DNA of 64,000 nucleotides from Chloroflexi bacterium TSY (lineage in GTDB: Bacteria > Chloroflexota > Anaerolineae > Caldilineales > Caldilineaceae). The stretch's first letter is position 1; each line of letters starts with the position of its first letter. Both the position numbers and the translations under genes were made by a program. The stretch spans positions 186,001 through 250,000 of the forward strand of contig JAHBNG010000001.1 of the NCBI GenBank assembly GCA_019217005.1. The letters run 5' to 3'. Positions 8,440-16,319 of this stretch are shown here, one piece after another. The notes under the pieces were generated by a model. The model was not told the DNA's origin. It did not search any database and saw only the letters and a program-made list of their open reading frames with translations.

Positions 8440-8526
8440 TTTAGGGGTAGAATCACCCTAGGATAAGGCAAGATTATTCTCCTCCCCTCTGCCACAATAT
8501 CTATGTCTCCGGAGACAGATTAAATG
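8440..8526 (+). promoter_or_regulatory. TAGGG..CCCTA operator and conserved leader, second copy
   Basis: TTTAGGGGTAGAATCACCCTA (8440-8460), a weak -10 (CACAAT, near 8490) and ATGTCTCCGGAGACAG repeat the arrangement found at 4244-4345. The transcript would lead into the DoxX-like gene at 8574, whose ribosome binding site is CGGAGGTATAGAACAA. Confidence 0.45.
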
Positions 8527-8573
8527 TCAAATTGTAAATATTCGAAAGTTCACCTATCGGAGGTATAGAACAA

Positions 8574-9907
8574 ATGGATAAGAATATTTGGGTGGTAGAA
8601 AAACTGCGGACTTACTGGTTTACAATTTTCTGCTTCGCATTAGGTATCGCAATGGGATACGAATTGGTTGGTGGGCAATACCCAAAGATTAATGAACTGT
8701 GGCTTGGTCCTGGTGCTGGAACCAAGATTGTAGAACTGGTCAATAAAGTATTGGAAAAAGGTACATGGGATTCTATGGCCTGGCTGCTCACAGCGGTCGT
8801 TATCCCATTTGCACCAGAGTTCAGCTATCTAGTAGTCGCACTTCAATTAGTGGTCTGCCTGAGTCTACTAATTGGTATCTTTGTTCGTCCAGTTCTTGTT
8901 GCAGGTCTGCCGATGTTTATTGCTATGAATGTTGTGGTCCAAACTTTGCGGACACCGCATTGGTTTATTACTGGCTCACTTGTAGTGATTATTTCCATTC
9001 ATGGTATGTACTTCGGAGTGGATCGCTATCTGCTGAATCGACTTCAGGGCAACAATAAACGCTGGGCCCATTTGATTCGATTCATGATCACCCTCAATCT
9101 CGAAGAGTTGATGAATCGTCGAGTTCGCTTGATGCTTATCGGACTGCTAGGCAGCTTGACTATGTTTAGTTTGCTTCACATGGCTTTCCTTCAATCACAC
9201 GTTTTGCGTTTAACAATGCTTGAGGCAGTTGTCTATCTAGGGTTCATCACTGTTGGACTCTGCATTTACGAGAAAGCAAATGTATCTCACATTGACCTTG
9301 CTATAGCTCTCATGCGGATCAAGCTTGGTATTGCCATACTCTGGCCTGCCATTGCAAACCCAAGCGTCAAAATCACAGGATTACCTGGATTCGCTGACCC
9401 ACAGGCAACCACAGATCTGCTCATCAATATGGTTGGGCAGAGTCACTGGTCCCCAATGTTGAACTCTTTGTCAATGCAACTGGACTTTTGCAAGTCGGTA
9501 TCGGTCTTGCGTTCGTACTGGGTTTCCAAATCCGCAAAACAGGTTGGGCAGCTGTGTTCTTCTTCCTTTTCCTGTGCCTCGTTGGATACACAAGAACAAC
9601 CCAACTAGCACTGCTATTCAGCATTAGTGTGATGATGCTAGGAAGTGGTTGGTCCTTGAGTCTGGATCGGCTAAGAGGCTCTACGAAACTTATGGGTGGA
9701 ATACCCTGGTGGGTTGCCTACCCCCTGAGCGGAACCGCTTTTTTCTCGCTTTTCATGACTTTCCAAGTTGACGTGGTGTCGAATCCATATAAGACTCACG
9801 TGGCAGGCTCGGTATTTGTTGCGCTTGCAATTACTCTGTTGCCGATTGTAAGTGGCTATGTGTTACACACCGTCCTCTTGTATCGTATTTACAAGCATGT
9901 TCACTGA
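8574..9907 (+). pseudogene. DoxX-like polytopic membrane protein, one frameshift
   Basis: About 443 codons with roughly ten hydrophobic helices. Two regions look like DoxX/MauE-type four-helix modules: residues 15-160, with GYELVGGQYPKINELW; and about 230-340, with RIKLGIAILWPAIANP. Members of that superfamily act in membrane redox chemistry, but the substrate here cannot be told. The frame changes at 9451-9454 (CCCC). Adding one C joins SHWSP to NVELFVNATGLLQVGIGLAF and the remaining helices to 9907. A single-base loss in a C run may be a sequencing error, in which case the gene is intact. RBS and promoter are clear, and a strong terminator follows at 9982. Confidence 0.6.
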
Positions 9908-9981
9908 GATAGCCAGCTCTAATTTATGATGAACAATTGGTATTAAGTTTAAGCAAGAACCAGGGTAAATAGTAAGTTTAG

Positions 9982-10014
9982 AAAAGGGTTGCCCCGATCG
10001 GGGCAACCCTTTTT
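9982..10014 (+). terminator. Rho-independent terminator
   Basis: AAAGGGTTGCCCC pairs perfectly with GGGGCAACCCTTT around GAT(C), followed by a T run. It ends the DoxX-like transcript. The remaining bases up to 10157 show nothing. Confidence 0.9.
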
Positions 10015-10157
10015 GATGTGTATTTAACAACCATATCATCCAGACAAATACATCGAGTCATCACAAGAAAAAGACCGACATGTGCAGGAAGAAAACCATA
10101 CGAAAAATCTGCTGTCATACTATGTGGGTTCGTACCATATTACGGGCTGAATGAAGT

Positions 10158-10601
10158 TTACTTGTGATCAAGACCAGCAGACTCCTTTTTGAGCTGCCTA
10201 GTTTTGATGTAATGATTAAGACTGGTCATGCTACCGTATCCAAGGTGTGTTTCGAGTATACGCTTCTGCGGAACACCGAGTTTAAGCAATTCTTCTATCT
10301 TCTCTCGGTCTTTATCATAGATGCTCTTCTGAATGGTTCCTTTGGGTTTACCCAGTTGTACTCCTTGGGCTTTCTTGGCGGCCAATGCCTCTTTGGTGCG
10401 CAGCGAGATAAAATCACGTTCAATCTCGGCAAACAAAGCTAGTTGAGTAATCATCACTTTGGTTGACATGTCCTGTGAATCTCAGTGGATGTCAAGATTC
10501 TGTTTGACGATGATGACTCGCACTCCATACTCAGCCAGTTGTTGGATGAGCAGGATAACTTCACCGGTGCTCCGGCCTAGCCTGCTTAGTTCTGTGACAA
10601 T
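10158..10601 (-). pseudogene. Serine recombinase, middle and C-terminal part
   Basis: This is the downstream part of a resolvase/invertase-type serine recombinase of about 200 aa. It carries IVTELSRLGRSTGEVILLIQ (the conserved SRLGRS region), then MITQLALFAEIERDFISLRT (E-helix) and a C-terminal HTH (LGVPQKRILETHLGYGS). The N-terminal catalytic part lies at 12279-12486, displaced by the IS110-family element. The frame also has an in-frame TGA at 10482 between NLDIH and DSQDMSTK, so it is doubly inactivated. Intact relatives act in DNA inversion or integration. Confidence 0.75.
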
Positions 10602-10605
10602 CAGT

Positions 10606-10677
10606 AGACCGCAGCGGAGTGAGCACGCCCTTGTGCTGACCCGCTCGCACGAGGGCGTGCTCACTCCGCTGCGGTCT
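10606..10677. repeat. 26-bp perfect inverted repeat at IS110 end
   Basis: AGACCGCAGCGGAGTGAGCA and the six bases after it (10606-10631) are the reverse complement of 10652-10677, separated by 20 bases. The arms are GC-rich and sit immediately inside the element's transposase-distal end. It could act as a structured end, a terminator against read-through, or part of an RNA. Confidence 0.8.
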
Positions 10678-10818
10678 GCCCTGAAAAAAAGGGCAGCAAG
10701 AGAAGAGAGAGAGGGGTTAAAGGCCGCGTTGAATAAGAAGCGGGTCCAAGTTGACCCGCCAGAGTGGGTGGCGTCGTTGCCTGTGCCCAACGCAAATCAG
10801 TTGTAGTGAGCACCGTAC

Positions 10819-12046
10819 TTAGGCGGTCGGTGCCAAGAAAACCTTGAAGCCGAGGGACTCGAGGGTTTTGAGTGCGCCGGCTTGTGCATGCTCCTTGCGT
10901 CGTTTGAGAAAGAAGTCGCCGCCGAGTTCTTCAAAGACGGCATCGGGCTTGTCGATGAGATGATAGACGATGGTCAAGATGGAATGGGCCACGGCAATAG
11001 CTGCCCGCTTGGCTCCGCGTCGTGCCTTGAGACGGTGGAACTGTGCGGCGAGATAGGTGTCCTTGGTGCGAGAGGCGGCCCAAGCCGCTTCAACGAGGGC
11101 GGTGACTAACCATTTCTGGCCCTTTCGTCGGCGACCACTCTTGCGTTTGCCCGCCGATTCGTTGTTGCCAGGACAGACACAAGCCCAGGAGGCCAGTTTC
11201 TTAGCTGAGGGCCAGCTTTCGACCGAGGGACCGATCTCCGCCAGAATTATCTCGGCGACGACTCGCCCCACACCGGGAATGGCATCTAGGCGTGCGATGA
11301 GGTCAGCATGCGGAGCCATGAGGATCCCAATCTGTTGATTGAGGGCATCAATGCGTACATTCAGGTGATCGAGATGATGCAGAACTTCTTGCAGCATAAA
11401 ACGATGATGAGGACGGACCAGTCCCGTCAACGCATCAACCAACTGGGGAATCTTGGCCCGCAGCCGCTTTTGTGCCAAGTCAGCCATGGCTTCTGGGTCC
11501 ATCTCATCTGCAATCAGGGCCTCGATCATCTGGCGTGCCGATACACCTTGGATGCTCGTGACCACCGATCCCAACTTGACGTTGGCATCTTCCAACACCT
11601 TATGCAGGCGATTGACTGCCGCACTCTTCTCTTGCAAGAGACGCGTCCGATAGCGCGTCAGGTCTCGCAAGTCCCTTTGCTCCACATCTGGAATGAAACT
11701 GCGCTCCAGCAGTCCATAACTCATCAGTTTCGTGATCCAGGCCGCATCGCTCTCATCCGTCTTGCGACCAGGCACCTGTGCCAGATGGCGGGCATTCACA
11801 ATCCAGACCTCAAAATGCTCATGCAACACATTGTAGATCGGTTTCCAATACACTCCCGTACTCTCCATCGCCACATGCGTGATCCCATACGACGACAGCC
11901 ACGACCTCAACCCCCTCCAACTCGACCGTCGTTGTCCCAAATCGCTTGCGCACCTGCTCCATCCTCCCTGATTCATCTACCACACACGCCACTACCATCC
12001 GCTTGTGAACATCCAGGCCGCTGCACTTCGGAAACATCACTTCCAT
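10819..12046 (-). pseudogene. IS110-family transposase (DEDD), one frameshift
   Basis: About 409 codons. The N-terminal RuvC-like DEDD domain shows GLDVHKRMVVACV (first D), HVAMESTGVYWKPI (E) and KTDESDAAWI (the DxxD pair). The C-terminal Transposase_20 domain has LDAIPGVGRVVAEIILAEIG and the conserved Ser region WACVCPGNNESAGKRKSG. The frame shifts once between about 11900 and 11945 (EGVEVVAVV against WRGLRSWLSSYG), so the product is broken as read. It runs opposite to the window numbering, with the long non-coding end upstream of its ATG at 12046. Confidence 0.8.
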
Positions 12047-12278
12047 CTTCCTTTCCTTTCACAGCCGCTTATGTGTACCCGATTGTGAGCACAGTCTGCC
12101 CTGCGTGTTTCGTCCCGAGGAACGTCCACATCCCGTGGTGCGTCGGTGTACACCAATCTAGCTACTGAGCGTTCTTTACTTGACCACGGACCTTTCCCGA
12201 TTTCTGTTCGGCGGCTGCCACCACACTTTAACACATTTTTCATCCCCTGTTGTGTTGGCTCACCGCATGTTTATCTAC

Positions 12279-12486
12279 TGACAATTAACGTGTCACCTTC
12301 ATTTAATTTGTTGGTCAGTTCTTCGATGCGACGTTGGCGACTGTTCTTGCGGGATGAGATGGTTATCTCGATGAACTTATCAATGGAGGTTTTGTGTTTG
12401 TTGATATACTCTAAAATCTCGTGACGTTGATTTTTAGCGTCTTGTTGGTCCGTGGATGCTCGGATGTATGCTAGAGTTTTGTTCAC
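12279..12486 (-). pseudogene. Serine recombinase N-terminal fragment
   Basis: GTG at 12486 starts MNKTLAYIRASTDQQDAKNQ, the strand and catalytic Ser region of small serine recombinases, followed by RRIEELTNKLNEGDTLIV. It is cut by the IS110-family element exactly before the SRLGRS region found at 10158-10601. The promoter is duplicated near 61.5 kb. Confidence 0.75.
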
Positions 12487-12560
12487 GTTCTAAGTTAACC
12501 TTTTTTCGCACGTAACGTAGATATATTTGTATCTATATTACCATAGGTTTTCTTAGAATT
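12487..12560 (-). promoter_or_regulatory. Recombinase promoter with TAGAT..ATCTA palindrome
   Basis: TAGATATATTTGTATCTA is a palindrome upstream of the recombinase start. The whole block, including CTAAGTTAACCTTTTTTCGC and AGGTTTTCTTAGAATTATCC, recurs at about 61446-61523, with the palindrome conserved in form (TAGATAGATATTCATCTA). Conservation of the palindrome suggests an operator or recombination site. Positions 12561-12822 hold nothing else recognisable. Confidence 0.4.
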
Positions 12561-12822
12561 ATCCCAACTAACATAAGGGCCGTTTTCTTGGGATGGACTA
12601 ACGACAGAAGTTGTCCGACGAAGTTTTGGGAGATGCCAACAGTAGACGGGTGAATGAGGTCTCGAAACTTGCTCATAGCGCAGGTCTCAAGATTCAGATT
12701 TTATGATCTAGTTTTGAAGCTGATGAGTTGGGGTAGTTTCTGGGTAGGAAGATGATGGCAAAGAGAGAGAGGTTAATTTCAACAACCGTCCTTTGTGTGA
12801 CTGCTTCAAACTACAAGTTCGA

Positions 12823-12949
12823 GCTTAACGCCCAAAATTAACCCGCCCGGAAAGGCTACCGATGGATGCAACAATTAAAAGCAGATTGTTGACCCAATCA
12901 GCCCCAATTGAAAGCAGCTTTCCGGGTCGGGTTGAATTTTTTGTTAGGC
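12823..12949 (-). repeat. attC-like integron recombination site
   Basis: On the minus strand the site opens with GCCTAAC (12949-12943) and closes with GTTAAGC (12829-12823), matching the integron core boxes RYYYAAC and GTTRRRY. Between them lies a 127-bp imperfect palindrome: AAAAAATTCAACCCGACCCGG on one arm against CCGGGCGGGTTAATTTTGGG on the other. Unpaired bases and a central loop are present, as expected of a folded single-strand attC. It follows the KAP gene in the same direction, and GTTAGGC recurs at the other side of that gene (14054-14048), giving a one-gene cassette layout. No integron integrase is visible nearby. Confidence 0.55.
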
Positions 12950-12959
12950 GGCCCTTCAT

Positions 12960-13976
12960 TTAAAGTGAATTATAACGAGGCACAGTCAGCCTGCGGGCTT
13001 TCTCAATGTTTTCTTGCCAATCTGGTGGAGGAGGAGGCAGTTCAACCGAATTGCGGATTATTTTATCCAAGTATGCCCCGGCCATTTTAACCAGATTGGC
13101 TTGAACATTTTCATTGCTCCCTACATTTAACTGATTAAGAAACCGGGTCTGCACAGATGTCTCTAATGCCATCTTATCAGCAAGAACTACGAATACACAA
13201 GGAATACGACCTGTACCGAAAAGTCGCAAAGCTTCTATTATCAACGCCGTCTGAAAAGGTAACCCATCATCAATTTCATCAACCATTACCAAAAATGGTG
13301 TGCCACTACTTCTGGCAAGCCCTGCAATCCATTGAAATTCCTTGATATACTGTTCAAGTTTATTGGTACCCGGTTTTGCTTCAATCTGTCTTACAAATTT
13401 ATCCAGATCCAAACTTAACCCAGGCTCTAATGCTTTCTGAATGAGTCCGATAATAATAGCAGTACTTCCTACAAGAGCACCTACAGCTGCACCAACCCCA
13501 GTCAAATTTCCCGACGAAAGAAGACTTAGTACAAGTGCAGAACCGCCGACAAACAGTAATAATCGTACGATTATTGCTAAAAGTTGACTAAACAGATTCT
13601 TCACTCCACCTGGCAGGTTAAGATTGCGCCATCTGATCTTTGTCTTAATCTTGATACGTTTGATACCAGTGGCCTCAATCTGAATTTGCTGCAAAGCAGA
13701 CTCAAAGAACGCTGCAGCTACTTCACTCTCATTGTTATAATAAGTCGGATGGAACCAAAGCGGTTGGTGACTTGATAACTTCAGAGCCACGAGATGTGCA
13801 AATGAAGTCTTTCCACTACCCCATTCCCCATACACGCCAATAATTGGTCCAGCACCAGAAAAAGTCAGTGAATCTTCAATAAACACTGCAACTTTGGAAA
13901 CTGCATTGTTGAACTCGGCCAGTTTATCTTCTTGTACTGGTTTATCAGAAAGTATTGTGACAGTTTTTCTATTCAT
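12960..13976 (-). CDS. KAP-family P-loop NTPase in cassette-like unit
   Basis: This 338-aa protein has Walker A GVYGEWGSGKTSFAHLV (about residues 48-64), Walker B FLVMVDEIDD (about 232-241) and two hydrophobic segments between them (about 133-182, LLAIIVRLLLFVGGSALVL and AAVGALVGSTAIIIGLI). Insertion of membrane helices between the Walker motifs is the hallmark of the KAP subfamily of STAND-related NTPases, often linked to phage defence or membrane-associated signalling. It is shorter than many KAP proteins and ends with a proline run (VELPPPPPDW). The coding sequence is intact. It is the only gene between GTTAGGC (14048-14054) and the attC-like site, so it was probably acquired as a gene cassette. 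Confidence 0.75.
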   Translation of the reverse strand: MNRKTVTILSDKPVQEDKLAEFNNAVSKVAVFIEDSLTFSGAGPIIGVYGEWGSGKTSFAHLVALKLSSHQPLWFHPTYYNNESEVAAAFFESALQQIQIEATGIKRIKIKTKIRWRNLNLPGGVKNLFSQLLAIIVRLLLFVGGSALVLSLLSSGNLTGVGAAVGALVGSTAIIIGLIQKALEPGLSLDLDKFVRQIEAKPGTNKLEQYIKEFQWIAGLARSSGTPFLVMVDEIDDGLPFQTALIIEALRLFGTGRIPCVFVVLADKMALETSVQTRFLNQLNVGSNENVQANLVKMAGAYLDKIIRNSVELPPPPPDWQENIEKARRLTVPRYNSL

Positions 13977-14047
13977 ATTTGCTCAGATATCTAGTGATTT
14001 CATACTTTTTAACTGGCTTTTGAGTTCAGTTCAAGTGTGTTTCTGCC

Positions 14048-14054
14048 GCCTAAC
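14048..14054 (-). other. GTTAGGC core box at cassette boundary
   Basis: On the minus strand GTTAGGCGGC precedes the KAP gene and equals the sequence bordering the attC-like site on its other side (GTTAGGCGGC at 12943 on the plus strand). It would be the upstream crossover point of the cassette. There is no room for a full attC between it and the RHH gene stop at 14058. Confidence 0.4.
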
Positions 14055-14057
14055 TTA

Positions 14058-14288
14058 TTAATCAATGGATTCTGTATATACAGAGTCTGCGTAAACCAGA
14101 GAACGAATGTATTCTGACAAACTTAGTCCACGGCTTTCGGCATTGCGGCGGGCCATTTCTTTCTCACCCTGATTCATTCGGATTGGAACGATCTGTCGCC
14201 GAAATTCTGGTAAGGGTTTGGAGCCTGGTTTAGCAGCTTTGATGTGAAATGGTTGACCGTTGATATTGTAGTGTACTTGTCTGCTCAT
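14058..14288 (-). CDS. Small ribbon-helix-helix-like protein
   Basis: This 76-aa protein has a basic N-terminal half (VHYNINGQPFHIKAAKPGSK) and a C-terminal segment IVPIRMNQGEKEMARRNAES followed by LSLSEYIRSLVY. The strand followed by two helices matches ribbon-helix-helix DNA-binding proteins such as CopG/MobC-type regulators. The start at 14288 is set by AAGGAGATTTA just before the ATG; a longer frame from 14306 lacks a binding site. It lies between a recombinase and the cassette-like KAP unit, and could be a regulator or the accessory protein of a mobile element. Confidence 0.6.
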   Translation of the reverse strand: MSRQVHYNINGQPFHIKAAKPGSKPLPEFRRQIVPIRMNQGEKEMARRNAESRGLSLSEYIRSLVYADSVYTESID

Positions 14289-14483
14289 TAAATCTCCTTC
14301 ATCCAAACTACATAGTTGCCTATTTTATTCTCAAATAAAAGTCAGCACGCAAAATGTATAGGATTTGCTTCGCTTTAGCAAATCTCGATGACTCTATGGT
14401 AGATTCATAGCACAGTACCCAAAACTAGCATTTGTGTAACTCCTGTCTGATGCGGATGTAAAAGAAAAGGGGGACGTTTTTAC

Positions 14484-15197
14484 TTACTCTACTAGAAACT
14501 CACCATCAGTTTTCAAACTAGCTCGCTGGAGATCAGTCTTATCTGGCGTCAAATATATCGAAGCCATTTCGATAGACGAATGCCCCATGAGTAGCTGGAT
14601 CTCCGTCAACTTGACACCTGAGTCAGCCAGACGCTTACCATAGCAGTGTCTTAGTGCGTGGGGGGAAACATCAGCCAGCCGATCATCATACTTAGTATAC
14701 TTATCCAGCATTTTACGGATACCTTTGTCACCGAAACGTCCTCTCTGGCCGAGGAACAGCGCATCACCCATATTGCTTGGTCTATGTTCATCAAGATAAT
14801 GCTCAACAGCTTTGCGGGCTTCTCGGTTAGTAAAGGGTATATCTCTGGCTTTACAGCCTTTGCCTTCACGAACTCGAATTTCACCAACACCATGACCAAG
14901 TGTCATATCCTCAACATCTAGGTTTACAAGTTCAGAAACACGTAATCCTGACCATAACAGCATGAGCACAATTGCGTAGTCTCGCGTGCTACCAAACTTT
15001 TTGACAGCACGCAGTAGGGCTTTTTGTTCATTTTCACCGATCCACTTCTTACTACCAGCTTCCTCGATTTTGATACGGTAATTCTCCAAAGTATCAAATG
15101 GTGAGTAGTTTACGTAGTTCTGTTTTCTGCACCATATATCCGTTACGCTCTTCCTAACTCCTGATCCATCGGTTTCCTTCTCATCCAAACCGCACAA
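14484..15197 (-). CDS. Tyrosine recombinase (XerC/D-like), short N-terminus
   Basis: The 237 codons contain a complete catalytic domain with all expected residues: Arg in LLWSGLRVSELVNLD, Lys in REGKGCKARDIP, HxxR in SPHALRHCYGK, His in LLMGHSS and Tyr in MASIYLTP. The N-terminal SAM-like core-binding domain of normal length is not present; about 55 unusual residues precede it, so the gene is probably 5' truncated or starts within. It lacks the additional helix typical of integron integrases and is therefore not a candidate IntI, but it may have mobilised this neighbourhood. No frameshift is seen. Confidence 0.75.
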   Translation of the reverse strand: MCGLDEKETDGSGVRKSVTDIWCRKQNYVNYSPFDTLENYRIKIEEAGSKKWIGENEQKALLRAVKKFGSTRDYAIVLMLLWSGLRVSELVNLDVEDMTLGHGVGEIRVREGKGCKARDIPFTNREARKAVEHYLDEHRPSNMGDALFLGQRGRFGDKGIRKMLDKYTKYDDRLADVSPHALRHCYGKRLADSGVKLTEIQLLMGHSSIEMASIYLTPDKTDLQRASLKTDGEFLVE

Positions 15198-15683
15198 TTT
15201 TTAACATTATTCTTAGCAACATCGTCTTTTTATCGACGCAAGTGCAGTATAATTTGTTTGGAAATATTACTATTAATTTCAGTAAGCTTTCCTTCAACGT
15301 TGATTACCCTGCCCTCATACAGAATGCTTTGGACTAAGAATCGCAAAACTTTCTGCTTATCCTAATGTTAAAATTTTTTTCTCCAGATAAAGGTGACGGG
15401 TTTCAATAACAACTAGGTTTTTTTTACATTTGCCCCGTGGTAATAACCGACAAAAGGTAAAATTGAGCTTTACCGGACGAATAAGGTTTCCTCAGAAAAG
15501 GATGAGCACCAAGTTGGGATGAAATTAACGGGTAGATCAAGAACAGCAGACACTTATCAAGCCCATCGTGCAAATTTACTCGATTTGGCTCGGGTTATCC
15601 TACATAGACTATCTTATGTAGTATTAAGGACAATCTCTTTCCGAAGCAAATGTGCTATTCATTTTGTAAAACATGACGGAATT
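15198..15683. other. Non-coding gap
   Basis: AT-rich sequence between the recombinase and the next plus-strand gene. The palindrome CTACATAGACTATCTTATGTAG (around 15600-15620) lies 65-85 bases upstream of that gene's start and may be its operator. Nothing else was recognised. Confidence 0.35.
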
Positions 15684-16238
15684 ATGAGCGAACAAGGCCC
15701 CGATAATAATCAAACACCAGTAGATGACAAACACCAAAAGGCGAGACCCCAATTCGAGGTGAATTGGTTCTTGCTTAAGGTTAAAGAATTAGAAACTATA
15801 TCCTTTTTCGTTGGAATAGTTGTAGGCGTGGTGCTTACGCTGAGTACACTTAGTTTGATTACTACCAGATCGATATTTGATTTCAGCCAATCGGCCAGTA
15901 CATCATCTAAGCAGCATATTAAACTTTATAATCTCCAAAATAACGTCCCCGAGATCCTTGAAGGTAGTCATTATAAACTAAAGCCGGAAAGGGAGTATCG
16001 AATTGAAGTTGTCAATCCTGATACATATGGGGAAATCGTATGGAAGCTAATCCCAACTGATTTTGGAGAAGTGGACTTTAATTCGGGGCTCGTTACGCCC
16101 GAAAAACTTTTTGCTATCTACAAGACTCCTCAAGTGCCAAATGGTAGCAGTGGGTTTATTGAAATATGCGAACTTGAGCAAAGCAATTTATGTCGCAGCC
16201 TAAACTTACCAGAAATCAAGGTTGTGATCTCGCAATGA
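15684..16238 (+). CDS. Single-pass membrane protein with extracellular domain
   Basis: From the ATG at 15684 (after GACGGAATT) the protein has 184 residues: a polar cytoplasmic start (MSEQGPDNNQTPVDDKHQ), one transmembrane helix (about residues 40-62, ISFFVGIVVGVVLTLSTLSL), and a beta-rich outer domain (LKPEREYRIEVVNPDTYGEI...VTPEKLFAIYKTPQVPNGSS). The last part resembles bacterial Ig-like strands, where values are constrained by a motif such as GxVTP..xAxYxxP. No catalytic residues are evident. The frame is open further upstream to 15519 but without a ribosome binding site. Function unknown. Confidence 0.6.
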   Translation: MSEQGPDNNQTPVDDKHQKARPQFEVNWFLLKVKELETISFFVGIVVGVVLTLSTLSLITTRSIFDFSQSASTSSKQHIKLYNLQNNVPEILEGSHYKLKPEREYRIEVVNPDTYGEIVWKLIPTDFGEVDFNSGLVTPEKLFAIYKTPQVPNGSSGFIEICELEQSNLCRSLNLPEIKVVISQ

Positions 16239-16319
16239 ACTTTAAAGAAAAAATTGTACTCAAGACCTACATGTCATGAAATATACGCATAATTGGATTT
16301 ATATATTTGTTATAACTAT

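Larger units (their letters stand above)
10602..12278 (-). mobile_element. IS110-family insertion sequence
   Basis: About 1.68 kb sits between two copies of TGACAAT (10595-10601 and 12279-12285) within a serine recombinase gene. Joining the gene through one copy restores GDTLIVTELSRLGRS. The element encodes one DEDD/Transposase_20 transposase, has short inverted ends (CAGTAGA and TCTACTG), a 230-bp non-coding region upstream of the transposase and a long palindrome at the other end. IS110 elements carry a guide (bridge) RNA in a non-coding end; the region 12047-12278 is the obvious candidate here. Confidence 0.8.

Noticed and set aside
10482..10484. TGA read through as an amino acid (recoding)
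   Set aside because: The recombinase is already split by an IS, no recoding structure is evident, and many intact genes here end in TGA.
10602..12278. IS110 element as mobiliser of MITE family 1 because both end in CAGTAGA
   Set aside because: Only 7 bases are shared, IS110 enzymes do not act on terminal inverted repeats, and the flanking duplications differ (TGACAAT against AGACT).
14484..15197. Integron integrase (IntI) for the cassette
   Set aside because: The catalytic residues are present, but the extra helix between the conserved patches typical of IntI is not seen, and the N-terminal domain is short.
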